Origin: CAZCFB01 sp964511535
GTDB lineage: Bacteria; Myxococcota_A; Polyangia; GCA-2747355; CAZCFB01
Length of the DNA stretch: 64,000 bases
Reading direction: 5' to 3'
Assembly (NCBI GenBank): GCA_964511535.1
Contig: CAZEFW010000024.1
Coordinates: 8,154 to 72,153, forward strand
The notes beneath the pieces are model-generated. The model was not told the DNA's origin, ran no database searches, and was given only the letters and a program-made list of their open reading frames with translations. Made by a program: the position numbers and the translations under genes. Positions 8,254 through 18,524 of the stretch are shown piece after piece (the stretch's first letter is position 1; every line of letters starts with the position of its first letter).

Positions 8254-8345
8254 AGCGACCGAAGGGAGCGAACGCCAGCGACCGCAGGGAGCGAACGCCA
8301 GCGACCGCAGGGAGCGAACGCCAGCGACCGCAGGGAGCGAACGCC
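8254..8345 (+). repeat. Four tandem 23-bp repeats upstream of mreB
   Basis: Four 23-bp units (8254, 8277, 8300, 8323), each starting AGCGACCG and ending GAGCGAACGCC. The first unit has one base change; a partial fifth unit follows. A related copy lies at 37872-37893. Together with the 21-bp repeats they fill most of the 322-bp ppiD-mreB gap, where I see no gene. Confidence 0.9.
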
Positions 8346-8391
8346 AGCGAAGCCCATGGGGCTAGCGTCAGGAATTGGTAAGTGATATTAA

Positions 8392-9474
<1,083 letters not shown>

Positions 9475-9487
9475 GGACGGACCGCCC

Positions 9488-10372
9488 ATGGTCCTCCCAC
9501 GCAAATTTCGTGACATCGTGCTGGCCCTGGCGCTGCTGGGGTTTCCGCTGATCTTCCTCCAGTCGAACCTCAAGGATCCGGGAGAGCTCAACCCGTTCGA
9601 CCGGCTGGTGCTCAAGATCTCCTCCCCGGTGCAGGGCCTGGTGACCAGCGTGGTCACCGGGATCCACACCGGCTGGCGGCGGTACGTCTACCTCGTGGGC
9701 GTGGAGGGGCGGAGCCAGAAGCTGGCCGAGGAGAACCGCACGCTGAAGATGGAGCTGGAGACCGCCAAGCGGGATCTCGGCAGGCTCCAGCTGTACGAGA
9801 AGCTGCTCGGGTTCCGCAAGACCCGGGGCGTGGAGACGGTGGGGATCCGGGTTGTGGGGCGGGACTCCTCGCCCTTCGTGCGCGCCCTGCGGGTGCGGGT
9901 GGATCGCGGGCGGCCGACCCTGCGCGCGGGCTTGCCGGTGGTCACCGCCGAGGGGGTGGTGGGCCGGGTGGGCCGGGTCTACGGCAAGTACTCGGACATC
10001 ACCCTGGCCGTGGACCCCAAGAGCTCCATCGACGTGATCATCCAGCGCACGGGCGGGCGGGGGCTGCTGCGCGGGCTGGAGGGGACCAACCGCTACGCCT
10101 GCCGCATCGACTACCTGCTGCGCAAGGAGGAGGTGAAGGTGGGGGATCTGGTGGTCACCAGCGGCGTGGCCGGCGTGTTCCCCAAGGACCTGCCGGTAGG
10201 GCGCATCTCCCGGGTCACCCGCCGCACCTACGGCCTGTATCAGGAGGTGGAGGTCACCCCAACGGTGGACTACTCCTCGCTCAAGGAGATGCTCGCGATC
10301 CTGTCTCCGCCGCCGCCCCCGGCGCCCCGGCGAGACGGCGAGAAGGAGCCGGCCAGGGGGTTCTTGCCGTGA
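9488..10372 (+). CDS. mreC: Rod-shape-determining protein MreC
   Basis: Periplasmic scaffold of 294 residues linking MreB to the elongation synthase. A single N-terminal helix (about 9-25) is followed by a coiled coil (about 75-105, containing KLAEENRTLKMELETAKRDL). The beta-rich MreC core contains VVTAEGVVGRVGRV and KVGDLVVTSGVAGVFPKDLPVG. A Pro-rich tail ends the protein. The stop overlaps the mreD start by 4 bp (GTGA), indicating translational coupling. Confidence 0.95.
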   Translation: MVLPRKFRDIVLALALLGFPLIFLQSNLKDPGELNPFDRLVLKISSPVQGLVTSVVTGIHTGWRRYVYLVGVEGRSQKLAEENRTLKMELETAKRDLGRLQLYEKLLGFRKTRGVETVGIRVVGRDSSPFVRALRVRVDRGRPTLRAGLPVVTAEGVVGRVGRVYGKYSDITLAVDPKSSIDVIIQRTGGRGLLRGLEGTNRYACRIDYLLRKEEVKVGDLVVTSGVAGVFPKDLPVGRISRVTRRTYGLYQEVEVTPTVDYSSLKEMLAILSPPPPPAPRRDGEKEPARGFLP

Positions 10373-10938
10373 CCCGCACGGTGGTGTTTTCGTCCCTCGG
10401 CTTCCTCGCGCTGATCCTGATGGGCCCGCTGCAGGGCCTGGTGGGCCTGGACATGGTGGTCCTCGACCTGCCGCTGATCATCGTGATCTACATGGCCATG
10501 GCCGACCGCACCGCGGGGCTGACCCGCCTGAGCCGCGGCGGCAGCTTCGGCACGGGACGCCCCGGCTGGGCCGGGGGCCTCACCGCCCTGATCCTGGGCT
10601 ACCTCACCGACGTCATGGGCGGCGGCATCAAGGGGATCCACTGCTTCACCCTGGCGGCCGTGTTCCTGGTGTGCCGCAGGGCCGCGAGCCAGGTGTACCT
10701 GGCCGGGGCCATGAGCTCTTTCCTGGTGACCCTCGGCTCCTCATTGGGGGCCTCCGTCCTGGGGCTGGGCCTGCTCTGGATCGTGGGACAGCGCCCCGGG
10801 CTGGGCAGCCTCACCGTGGCGGTGCTGCAGGCGATCCTGGTGGCTGCACTGGCGCCGCTGGTGATCCGGGGGCTCCGTGTGATAGATCTTCGGTTGATGC
10901 GCGAGCGCACCGAGCGCGGCTCCATGCTCTCCAGGTAA
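10369..10938 (+). CDS. mreD: Rod-shape-determining protein MreD
   Basis: Polytopic inner-membrane protein of 189 residues with about five hydrophobic segments, the expected partner of MreC and PBP2 in the elongasome. Sequence conservation in MreD is low, so the call rests on membrane topology, length and its place between mreC and mrdA. The GTG start at 10369 overlaps the mreC stop. A GGG(F/L)KGIH-like segment (GGGIKGIHCF) sits where MreD proteins usually carry a conserved Gly-rich stretch. Confidence 0.88.
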   Translation: MTRTVVFSSLGFLALILMGPLQGLVGLDMVVLDLPLIIVIYMAMADRTAGLTRLSRGGSFGTGRPGWAGGLTALILGYLTDVMGGGIKGIHCFTLAAVFLVCRRAASQVYLAGAMSSFLVTLGSSLGASVLGLGLLWIVGQRPGLGSLTVAVLQAILVAALAPLVIRGLRVIDLRLMRERTERGSMLSR

Positions 10939-10978
10939 AGGGGCTAAACCAGGCTCCTGGCGTCCGTATCAGGGAGCA

Positions 10979-12853
10979 ATGAACGGCGAGATTCCCGAAT
11001 TTCGGCAGCGCTACCGCTACCTTGTGGGAGTGGTGCTTATCAGCTTCACCATCATCATCGGCCGCCTGTGGCAGCTGCAGGTGATGAGCGGTGAGCAGTA
11101 CCAGGAGCAGTCCGAGGACAACTTCGTCCAGGAGCTGCGCATCTCATCCGTGCGCGGGCTGGTGATGGACCGCAAGCGTCGTCCCATGGCGGAGAACCGG
11201 CCGACCTACAACGTGTACGTCACCCCGAGGTTCGCCACGGACCAGAGCCTGGAGCAGCTGATCCAGGAGCTCTCCCTGGCTCCTCAGCGCGCCGACGCCC
11301 TGGCCACCCGGGTGCGCAAGGCGCGCAAGGGCAAGGCGCGCTACCAGCAGATCCTGGTCAAGCGGGACATCAGCCGGGACCAGCTGGCGCGGCTGGAGAC
11401 CCACAAGGAGCGCCTCGTGGGGGTGCGCACCATGTCCCGGGCCCAGCGCCACTACGGCCACGGGAACCTGGCGGGCCATGTGCTGGGCTACATGAACGAG
11501 ATCACCGGCCGGGAGCTGAAGTGGGACAAGTTCACCGACTACCGGCCCGGGGACATGGTGGGACGCTCCGGCGTGGAGCGCATGTTCGAGGATCAGCTGC
11601 GCGGGGTGCCGGGGGAGGAGCGCATCGTGGTGGACGCGCGGGGGCGGCGCAAGCGCGGCCCCGAGGTGGTGGAGCTGCTGGGGAGCAACCGGCGGCGCGA
11701 GCCGAAGCCGGGCCACAACCTGGTGCTCACCATCGACATCGAGGTGCAGCGGCTGGTGGAGCGCGCCCTGCGGCGGCACAGCGCGGCGGCGGCGGTGGTG
11801 CTCGAGGTGCACACCGGGCGGATCCTGGCCAGCGCGTCCAAGCCGGCCTACGACCCGAACCTGCTCACCAGCCGCATCAACCTCAAGGACGCGCGGCGCA
11901 TGCTCACCGACCCCCTGCGCCCCATGCTCGACCGGGTGGTGCGCGAGCACTACTTCCCCGGGTCCACCTACAAGGTGATCACCGCCACGGCGGCGCTGGA
12001 GGAGGGCAAGGCCACCCTGACCGAGAAGCTCAAGTGCAAGGGGTGGCACCGGCTGGGCAAGCGCAACTTCCGCTGCAGCCACGCCCACCTGTCGGTGGAG
12101 CTGCACGAGTCCATCGTCGGCTCGTGCAATGTGTACTACTACACCATGGCCGAGCGAGTGGGCATGGACAAGCTGGCCCACTACGCCCGCATGTACGGCC
12201 TCGGCGCGCCCACCGGCGTGGGGCTCAACGGCGAGGTGGGCGGGTTCATCCCGACCAAGGCCTGGTACAAGCGGCGCAAGCAACCGTTCCGCATCGGGTT
12301 CACCCTCAACGCGGGCATCGGCCAGGGCAACGTCAAGGCCACGCCGCTGCAGATCGTCAGCGTGTACGCGGCCATCGCCAACGGGGGCGACCTGTACCTG
12401 CCCCAGGTGGTGGAGCGGGTGGAGACCAGCAGCGGCAAGCTGGTGGAGAAGTTCACCCCGCGGGTGCGTCGGCGGGTGAAGATCAAGCCCGAGCACCTGG
12501 ACGCCATCCGCAAGGGGCTGCTCGGGGTGGTCAACGAGGAGGACGGCACCGCCTACGACGCGCGGCCCAGGAACTCGAGCCTCCTGGTGGCGGGCAAGAC
12601 CGGCACGGCCCAGGTGAGCCGCCGGATCAAGAAGGGGACCACCATCTGGCTGGGCGACCACGCCTGGTTCGCGGCCTACGCGCCGGCGGAGGCGCCCAAG
12701 ATCGCGGTGGCGGTGATCGTCGAGCACGGCGGGCGGGCGGCCAAGGTGGCCGCGCCGGTGGCCATGGAGATCATCAAGGGGTACTTCCGCTACGTCGAGC
12801 CGGATCGAGCGGCGGCCCGGGCCAAGACGCCGCCGCCGCGGGTGATGCCATGA
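10979..12853 (+). CDS. mrdA: Penicillin-binding protein 2, elongation transpeptidase
   Basis: Class B penicillin-binding protein of 624 residues that crosslinks peptidoglycan during elongation. One N-terminal helix (about 12-32) is followed by the dimerisation/pedestal domain (VRGLVMDRKRRPMAENRPTY) and the transpeptidase domain. The active-site motifs are all present: STYK (in FPGSTYKVITA), SCN (in IVGSCNVYYY) and KTG (in AGKTGTAQVS). The ATG at 10979 follows AGGGAG. It lies between mreD and its glycosyltransferase partner rodA, the standard arrangement. Confidence 0.97.
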   Translation: MNGEIPEFRQRYRYLVGVVLISFTIIIGRLWQLQVMSGEQYQEQSEDNFVQELRISSVRGLVMDRKRRPMAENRPTYNVYVTPRFATDQSLEQLIQELSLAPQRADALATRVRKARKGKARYQQILVKRDISRDQLARLETHKERLVGVRTMSRAQRHYGHGNLAGHVLGYMNEITGRELKWDKFTDYRPGDMVGRSGVERMFEDQLRGVPGEERIVVDARGRRKRGPEVVELLGSNRRREPKPGHNLVLTIDIEVQRLVERALRRHSAAAAVVLEVHTGRILASASKPAYDPNLLTSRINLKDARRMLTDPLRPMLDRVVREHYFPGSTYKVITATAALEEGKATLTEKLKCKGWHRLGKRNFRCSHAHLSVELHESIVGSCNVYYYTMAERVGMDKLAHYARMYGLGAPTGVGLNGEVGGFIPTKAWYKRRKQPFRIGFTLNAGIGQGNVKATPLQIVSVYAAIANGGDLYLPQVVERVETSSGKLVEKFTPRVRRRVKIKPEHLDAIRKGLLGVVNEEDGTAYDARPRNSSLLVAGKTGTAQVSRRIKKGTTIWLGDHAWFAAYAPAEAPKIAVAVIVEHGGRAAKVAAPVAMEIIKGYFRYVEPDRAAARAKTPPPRVMP

Positions 12854-12863
12854 GGAGGTGCCG

Positions 12864-13961
12864 GTGAGAGCGCTCGCCAAGCTACGCCAGCATTTCGACT
12901 GGCCGCTGTTCGTCGGGGTGCTGCTGCTGGCCGCGCTGGGCGTGGTGAACCTCTACTCCGCCACGGCGGCCACTGCGGCCAACCTGGCCCGCTTGCAGCT
13001 CTACTGGGTCGGCATCGGCATGGCCGGGTTCCTGCTGGTGGCGGCGGTGGACTACCGGCACCTCAACCGCATGGCCTACCTGCTGTACATCATCGGCCTG
13101 CTGCTGCTGGGCTCGGTGCTCATCTTCGGCCGGGAGGTCAACGGGGCCCAGCGCTGGATTCACATCGCCGAGGGGGTGGGGGGGCAGCCGTCGGAGCTGA
13201 TGAAGGTGTTGATGATCCTGGCCCTGGCCAAGTTCCTGCACGACGACCCCGTGGTGGAGGGGCGCAGCCTCAAGCACATGGCGATCCCGTTCATCGTGGT
13301 GGGGATGCCGGTGGTGCTGATCCTGCGCCAGCCGGACCTGGGCACCTCCATGCTGGTGTTCTTGATCTTCCTGTCGGTGATGCTGCTGACCAAGCTGAAG
13401 CTGCGGTCCATCATCACGCTGTTCCTGGTGGCGATCCTGTCGTTGCCGCTGACCTGGACCTACCTGCTCAAGGATTATCAGAAGCAGCGGATCTACACCT
13501 TCCTCAACCCTGGCTCCGATCCGGGCGGCAGCGGCTGGCACTCGATGCAGTCGATCACCGCCATCGGCTCGGGAGGGTTCACGGGCAAGGGGTACATGAA
13601 GAGCACCCAGAACCAGTTCCACTTCCTGCCCGAGTGCCGCACGGACTTCCCCTTCGCGGTGTGGGGCGAGGAGTGGGGGTTCCTGGGCGGCATCGTGCTC
13701 ATCGCCCTTTATCTGTTCATCATCCTGTGGGCGGTGAAGCTGGCCAGCGAGGCGCGTGACCGGTTCGGAGCGGTCCTGTGCGTCGGTGTAGCCGCGCTCT
13801 ATTTCTGGCACGCGGTGATCAACATGGGGATGGTGACGGGGTTGATGCCAGTGGTGGGGGTGACGCTGCCGCTGATGAGCTACGGGGGATCGTCGACGGT
13901 GACGATGCTGCTGGCGGCGGGGCTGTTGATGAACGTGTCGATCCGGAAGTCTTCGTTTTAG
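12864..13961 (+). CDS. rodA: Rod-shape glycosyltransferase RodA (SEDS family)
   Basis: Polytopic SEDS peptidoglycan polymerase working with PBP2; about ten membrane segments over 365 residues. Diagnostic motifs are NGAQRWI with QPSELMK, the QPDLGTS motif in TM6-7, and FHFLPECRTDFPFAVWGEEW near the C-terminus, followed by LPLMSYGGSS. The GTG at 12864 is favoured because AGGAGG (12853-12858) lies at ideal distance; a GTG at 12858 overlaps that site. It is the last gene of the mre operon. Confidence 0.95.
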   Translation: MRALAKLRQHFDWPLFVGVLLLAALGVVNLYSATAATAANLARLQLYWVGIGMAGFLLVAAVDYRHLNRMAYLLYIIGLLLLGSVLIFGREVNGAQRWIHIAEGVGGQPSELMKVLMILALAKFLHDDPVVEGRSLKHMAIPFIVVGMPVVLILRQPDLGTSMLVFLIFLSVMLLTKLKLRSIITLFLVAILSLPLTWTYLLKDYQKQRIYTFLNPGSDPGGSGWHSMQSITAIGSGGFTGKGYMKSTQNQFHFLPECRTDFPFAVWGEEWGFLGGIVLIALYLFIILWAVKLASEARDRFGAVLCVGVAALYFWHAVINMGMVTGLMPVVGVTLPLMSYGGSSTVTMLLAAGLLMNVSIRKSSF

Positions 13962-14213
13962 GCGGAAATCACGGCGCGGGGGTGAGCTTGTCCCTTCGGC
14001 CAGACGCGCGGCGTGCAAATGCCGGCCCCGGTGCCCGTGTGGACGTCTGCGCGTGGCCGGCGCACGCCGCGCTCGGCGATCGCGCCAACCATGGCGGTGG
14101 TGCGGTCGCTGGTTGGCACGATCGACGCTGGCCTCAGGGACAAGGCTCCCCCCACGCCTCCCGTTCGGAGAGACGCTCATCAGCGGCGCTTTGGGGGAGG
14201 GGAGGGGGGGGGT

Positions 14214-14336
14214 GTAGAAGCGATCTCTGGCCGGCTTGGTTGGGTGTGTAGAAGCGGCCTCTGGCCGCTTGGTTGGGTTTGTAGAAGCGGCCTCTGGCCG
14301 CTTGGTTGGGTTTGTAGAAGCGGCCTCTGGCCGCTT
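14214..14336 (+). repeat. Tandem array of four REP-type GTAG palindromes
   Basis: Units start at 14214, 14248, 14281 and 14314 with a period of 33-34 bp. The last three units are identical in their core: GTAG, then AAGCGGCC-TCT-GGCCGCTT (8-bp stem, 3-nt loop), then a GGTTGGGTTT-like spacer. The first unit is diverged. The head and palindrome match the element at 6260-6282. The 390-bp gap between convergent rodA and the MFS gene holds this array and otherwise nothing I recognise; the hairpins may act as terminators. Confidence 0.9.
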
Positions 14337-14351
14337 GGTTGTTTTGATGGG

Positions 14352-15590
14352 CTACTGGCGCTCCCGGACCGAGGGTTTGACGCTGAAGTACTTGTTCGGG
14401 ATCCGGCCGTAGCTCGCCAGCAACGCCAGGAGCACCAGGCCCAGCAGCGCGGCCTGGCCCAGCAGGCTCTGCTCCATGGGCAGGGCCCGGGCCATCCAGC
14501 CGACGAGGCCTGCCGTGAGGGCGAAGAATAGCCGGCCCGCCAGCGAGGCCAGGGAGAGGACCGTGGCCCGCTTGTCCGCGAAGGTGTAGTCAAGGATTCG
14601 CCCGCTGACCACCGGGCGGCTCATGCCCCGCACGGCCTGGTGGCCCAGGATGAACAGGAAGCTCAGCGGGCTCACCGCCAGCGCCATCAAGATCAGCGGG
14701 CCCACCTGCAGAGCCATGAGCCCGATGATGCCTCCCAGGGGGCCCAGGCTCTGGTCGAACCGGTGGGCCAGCTTGCTCGCGCCGGCGGCGAACAGGTTGA
14801 ACAGGGCGAAGGCGATGCCGAAGGCCCGGATCGGCAAGCCGACCCACTCCATGTATGGCTGGTAGAGCCAGAGCAGCCAGGTGGCGCTGCCCCCGAGGAC
14901 GGCCAGGAACATGACATGCCAGCGCACCAGACGGTGCCTGAGCACGAAGCGCGTGGCGCTGCGGATCAGGCTGAAGGACGTCCCTGGAGTGGGGCCCGGG
15001 GCGCCGTCGGTGGCGCGCCGCAGTCCGCCCGGCTCGGCGAAGCCCAGGGCGATGAAGAACGCCACCGTCGGGCCGGCGATGGAGAGCCACAGGGTCGCCC
15101 GGAGGGAGACCTCGCCCAGGAAGCCGCCCGCCACGCTGCACAGGGCGATGCCAACCATCTGCGCCGCCCGGGCGGCGCCCTCCCTCCGGTTGTACTCGTC
15201 GGTGCGGCCGAGGTGCACGAGGGTGTCATAGAGCAGCGCCGAGTCGGCCCCCGAGGTCAGCGTGAACCCCACCGCGAGGATCACCTCCCCCACGAGGAAG
15301 CCGGCGAAGGAGCTGCTGGCCCCGTAGATCGCGAGCCCGGCGGCCATGATGACGCACCCCGCCAGCAGGCTCGCCCGCTTGCCCAGGCGATCGGCCACGG
15401 TCCCCGTGGGGACCTCGAGCAGCACCACGGCCAGCGCGAAGATGCCCTGCAGCAGGTACACCTGCAGCATGTCCAGGCCGTTGTTCTGCCAGAACAGGAC
15501 GATGACCGGAACGAACAGCGGCGTCATCACCGTGGCCTGGAAGGCCGCGTACCGCCAGAGGTTGCCGCGCGCGTCGATCATCTCACTCAC
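14352..15590 (-). CDS. MFS transporter
   Basis: Major facilitator superfamily permease of 412 residues with about 12 predicted membrane helices. The loop after helix 2 carries GTVADRLGKR, a form of the MFS signature motif A. The substrate cannot be told from sequence; the overall pattern resembles drug/proton antiporter-like MFS members. The annotated start is a GTG at 15590; an ATG three codons later (15581) is equally plausible. No operon partner. Confidence 0.85.
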   Translation of the reverse strand: MSEMIDARGNLWRYAAFQATVMTPLFVPVIVLFWQNNGLDMLQVYLLQGIFALAVVLLEVPTGTVADRLGKRASLLAGCVIMAAGLAIYGASSSFAGFLVGEVILAVGFTLTSGADSALLYDTLVHLGRTDEYNRREGAARAAQMVGIALCSVAGGFLGEVSLRATLWLSIAGPTVAFFIALGFAEPGGLRRATDGAPGPTPGTSFSLIRSATRFVLRHRLVRWHVMFLAVLGGSATWLLWLYQPYMEWVGLPIRAFGIAFALFNLFAAGASKLAHRFDQSLGPLGGIIGLMALQVGPLILMALAVSPLSFLFILGHQAVRGMSRPVVSGRILDYTFADKRATVLSLASLAGRLFFALTAGLVGWMARALPMEQSLLGQAALLGLVLLALLASYGRIPNKYFSVKPSVRERQ

Positions 15591-15641
15591 CGGGGAGCAC
15601 CCGGCGCCATGGCGTCGGATGGGCAGCGGAGGGCCAGCTTT

Positions 15642-15670
15642 TTGGGAGCGCCACGCGGTTCCATTACACT
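15642..15670 (+). promoter_or_regulatory. Predicted sigma70-type promoter of the small lipoprotein gene
   Basis: TTGGGA (15642-15647) and TACACT (15665-15670) with a 17-bp spacer, giving a leader of about 25 nt that contains GGAGGTGG before the ATG at 15702. Confidence 0.45.
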
Positions 15671-15701
15671 CCGGGCATCAACTGATTTGTGGAGGTGGCG
15701 C

Positions 15702-16112
15702 ATGAAGCTCTCATGGATGATGGCGTCGGTGCTTGCGTTGAGCATGTTCATCGGGTGCGGTGACGATCCTAACTGCTCCAGGGCCGGGCTGTATGTGGCG
15801 GAGGTGACCTTTTCCCCCACCAGCAGCTGCATCACCGAGGACCATACGCACCCGGAGGGGGCGTTCCCCACCTGCCTCTCTGACAGCTTCACGCTGACCA
15901 ACGCCTGCACCGAGACCCTGACCCTGGACCTGGCCAAGGCGCCCTTCAAGATCGCCGGCGGCACCACGACCCTCAACGCATCCGGGGGACAGGCAACGTT
16001 CAAGATGGACTTCGGCACCGGCAGCGCCACCCAGGGCACCTACAAGATCCCGGGCACCCTGGGCACCAATAAGATCGAGGTCGTGGTCCAGATCGGTCTG
16101 ATGCTCAACTGA
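15702..16112 (+). CDS. Small lipoprotein, unknown function
   Basis: Secreted lipoprotein of 136 residues. The start ATG at 15702 follows GGAGGTGG, and the signal MKLSWMMASVLALSMFIGC ends in a lipobox (FIGC). The mature part has four further Cys, a beta-rich pattern and a C-terminal domain with evenly spaced Thr and Gly, suggesting a small beta-sandwich. No family is recognised. Confidence 0.75.
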   Translation: MKLSWMMASVLALSMFIGCGDDPNCSRAGLYVAEVTFSPTSSCITEDHTHPEGAFPTCLSDSFTLTNACTETLTLDLAKAPFKIAGGTTTLNASGGQATFKMDFGTGSATQGTYKIPGTLGTNKIEVVVQIGLMLN

Positions 16113-16177
16113 TCTGAATCCGCTGTAGAGGCCAGCACCAGGCCCACCCACCATCGGTTGCTTTTTGCTTCGCCGCC

Positions 16178-17359
16178 CTACTCCTTGTACATCTCCTCCA
16201 GCAGCGCCGCCGCGGCCTCGCGCACGGCCCTGCTGCGGTCCAGGGCGGCGGCCTTGAGCGGCCTGATGTTGCCCTTGTGACGCACCTTGCCCATGGCAAC
16301 CACGGCGGCCAGGCGCGTGTCCTCGTCGCTGTCCTTGAGCAGGGCGTGGGCCAGTGCGGGGGCGCCGCGCCGATCTCCCAGCCGCGCCAGGGCCTGTACG
16401 CAGGCCAGGCGCACGGCCGCGTCGCTGTCCTTCTTGACGGCCCGGGACAGCGGGCCGATCTCCTCCGAGGTCGCTGCAACCTTGAGCGCCACGGCCGCGG
16501 CCCGGCGCACCTCGGCCTCCTCGTCCTTCAGCCCCCAGGCCAACTTGGGCGCGACCTTGCGCGGCGCGATGGCAGCGGCGGAGGTCAGGGCGCGGGCGCG
16601 CACGCGGTAGTCGCTATCCTCGATGGCGCCGATCAGCACGGGCAGCGCTTTCTTGTTTCCAATGCGGCCCAGCAGCTCCACCGCGCCCCGGCGGAACGGG
16701 TGCTTGCGGGACTTGACCATGGCCATCAGCGGCCCAACGGCGGGCCCGCCCACCTCCACCAGCGCCTCGGCGGCGGCGCGCCGCAGCGCGGGATCGCTCA
16801 TATTCAGCGCCTTGACCAGCGGCGCCACCGCCTTCTTGCTGCCGATCTTCCCCAGGGCCCACGCCGCCTTACGCCGCACACCCAGGGGCGCAGACTTGTC
16901 CGCCACCACCTTCATCAGCGGCCCCAGCGCCTTGCGCGCGCGCAGGTCGCCCAGGGCCCACGCCGCCGCCTCCATTCCGAGGTTCAGCTCGCCGATGAGG
17001 GCCTTGACCGCCCGGCGGTCGCCGATCTTGGCCAGGGCGAGGATGGCCGCGCTGCGCACCTTGTCCTGGGGATCGCCGAGCAGCTTGATCAGGGCAGGCA
17101 CGGCCTTCTTGCTGCCGATCAACCCCAGCGCCCGGGCTGCGCCGGAGCGCACGAAGTGGTCCTGGTCGGCGAGGGCCTTGATCAGGGCCGGCGCCGCACG
17201 CCCGGACGCCTCGTTGCCCAGAGCCAGCGCCGCCGCGCGTCGCTTGAGCGGGTCCTCGTTGGTTAACTGCGCGATATATGAATCCACTGCGTCCGCGCCG
17301 GCCGCCGCCGGCACCAACACCGCCAACAAAGCCAGCACCCTCGCAAGATGGCGAGTCAT
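16178..17359 (-). CDS. Secreted HEAT-repeat protein
   Basis: Protein of 393 residues with an N-terminal signal peptide (LARVLALLAVLVPAAAGADA) and about eleven HEAT/PBS-lyase-like repeats of some 31 residues. They carry recurring patterns such as GNEASGRAAPALIKALAD and RSGAARALGLIGSKKAVPAL. Such arrays are protein-protein scaffolds; no catalytic residue is expected. The ATG at 17359 follows GGAGGTG. A TAGAAT hexamer upstream on the minus strand (about 17390) may be its -10. It is divergent from a Ser/Thr kinase gene. Confidence 0.88.
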   Translation of the reverse strand: MTRHLARVLALLAVLVPAAAGADAVDSYIAQLTNEDPLKRRAAALALGNEASGRAAPALIKALADQDHFVRSGAARALGLIGSKKAVPALIKLLGDPQDKVRSAAILALAKIGDRRAVKALIGELNLGMEAAAWALGDLRARKALGPLMKVVADKSAPLGVRRKAAWALGKIGSKKAVAPLVKALNMSDPALRRAAAEALVEVGGPAVGPLMAMVKSRKHPFRRGAVELLGRIGNKKALPVLIGAIEDSDYRVRARALTSAAAIAPRKVAPKLAWGLKDEEAEVRRAAAVALKVAATSEEIGPLSRAVKKDSDAAVRLACVQALARLGDRRGAPALAHALLKDSDEDTRLAAVVAMGKVRHKGNIRPLKAAALDRSRAVREAAAALLEEMYKE

Positions 17360-17467
17360 CCGGCACCTCCAATTTGTTTGATCAAGATCATATTCTAGCC
17401 CGATCCACTTGCGAAATCCTCTCTCAGAAGCGAAGCTATTGGCTGCAGGCTTCAGGCAACAATCGAC

Positions 17468-18508
17468 GTGATCTCAGGCACTCCCAAATATCGTGACCTC
17501 CGCCGCCTCGGCGAGGGAGGCATGGCCGAGGTGTTCTCGGCAAAAATGCTGACCAAGCCCGGGTTCATCAAGAAGGTCGCCATCAAGCGAGTCCTGCCGC
17601 GCCTGGTGCGGAACAAGCTGTTTGTCCGCATGTTCATGGACGAGGCGAGGCTCGGACTTATGCTAAATCACAGCAACATCGTGCTGGTGCTGGACGTGGG
17701 CCGGGCAGGCAATGACCACTTCATCGTCATGGAATATGTCGACGGGGTGGACATGAAGCAGGTGAGCGAGGCGTACGTCAACCGGGGCGCGATGCCGCCG
17801 CTGGAGTTCACGCTGCTCATGGCGGTGGAGATCTGTCGCGCCCTCAGCTACGCCCACAACCTGTCGGACGCCCGGGGGCGGCCGCTGAACATCGTGCACC
17901 ACGACATCAACCCGGCCAACGTGCTGCTCTCGCTCCAGGGCGAGATCAAGGTGGTGGACTTCGGGCTCTCCACGGCGGCCATGCACCTGCAGAAATCTGA
18001 TCCGGACGTGGTGCGCGGCAAGTTTGGCTACCTCTCCCCCGAGGTGGCCATGGGCAGGGGAGGGGACGCGCGCTCCGACATCTACGCCCTCGGGATCATC
18101 ATCTGGGAGATGGTCACCGGCCAGCGGCTCTTCCAGGGCAAGGACGACATGGACGGGCTGCGCCTGGCGCGCGCTGCCCAGGTGCGGCGGCCGAGCGACC
18201 TGAACCCGGACATCCCCAGGGATCTGGAGCAGATCATCCTCTGCGCCCTGGCCCGCGACCCGGCCGAGCGGTTTCAGGACGCGCGCCACCTGGGCCGCAG
18301 CCTGACCCAGGTGCTGTTCGACCTGCGACGCCCCGTGAGCCTGTTCGAGGTGGGGGACATGGTGGGCGCGGTGCGCACGTTCCTCGAGGAGCCGTTCCCC
18401 ACGCCAGAGCCCACCAACGTGGAGCGCATGATCGAGGAGGAGCTGGGCAACTTCCGCTCCCTCGAATATGACGGCGCCATGGGCCCGGCGGACGAGCTGC
18501 CTTTTTAG
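17468..18508 (+). CDS. Soluble Ser/Thr protein kinase (Hanks type)
   Basis: Cytoplasmic kinase of 346 residues with a complete catalytic domain. The Gly loop GEGGMAEVFSAK is at residues 15-26, the ATP-binding Lys is in VAIK (40), the catalytic loop HHDINPANVLL has Asp146, and DFG has Asp164. SPE replaces APE in GYLSPEV. All residues needed for phosphotransfer are present. HHD instead of HRD and the IVHHDINPAN style are common in Myxococcota kinases. There is no membrane segment or sensor domain; the 70-residue C-terminal tail is unassigned. The GTG start at 17468 has a weak ribosome binding site. Confidence 0.9.
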   Translation: MISGTPKYRDLRRLGEGGMAEVFSAKMLTKPGFIKKVAIKRVLPRLVRNKLFVRMFMDEARLGLMLNHSNIVLVLDVGRAGNDHFIVMEYVDGVDMKQVSEAYVNRGAMPPLEFTLLMAVEICRALSYAHNLSDARGRPLNIVHHDINPANVLLSLQGEIKVVDFGLSTAAMHLQKSDPDVVRGKFGYLSPEVAMGRGGDARSDIYALGIIIWEMVTGQRLFQGKDDMDGLRLARAAQVRRPSDLNPDIPRDLEQIILCALARDPAERFQDARHLGRSLTQVLFDLRRPVSLFEVGDMVGAVRTFLEEPFPTPEPTNVERMIEEELGNFRSLEYDGAMGPADELPF

Positions 18509-18524
18509 CTCGGCTCCGCCGCGC

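Noticed and set aside
8254..8345. CRISPR array
   Set aside because: The 23-bp units are directly adjacent with no spacers, and there are no cas genes.
14107..14122. Sigma54-like TGGCAC-N5-ACGCT
   Set aside because: It has two mismatches in the -12 element and points into the convergent MFS gene's 3' end.
13962..14213. Possible small gene between rodA and the REP array
   Set aside because: Frames here are Arg/Pro-rich with no ribosome binding site or family match.
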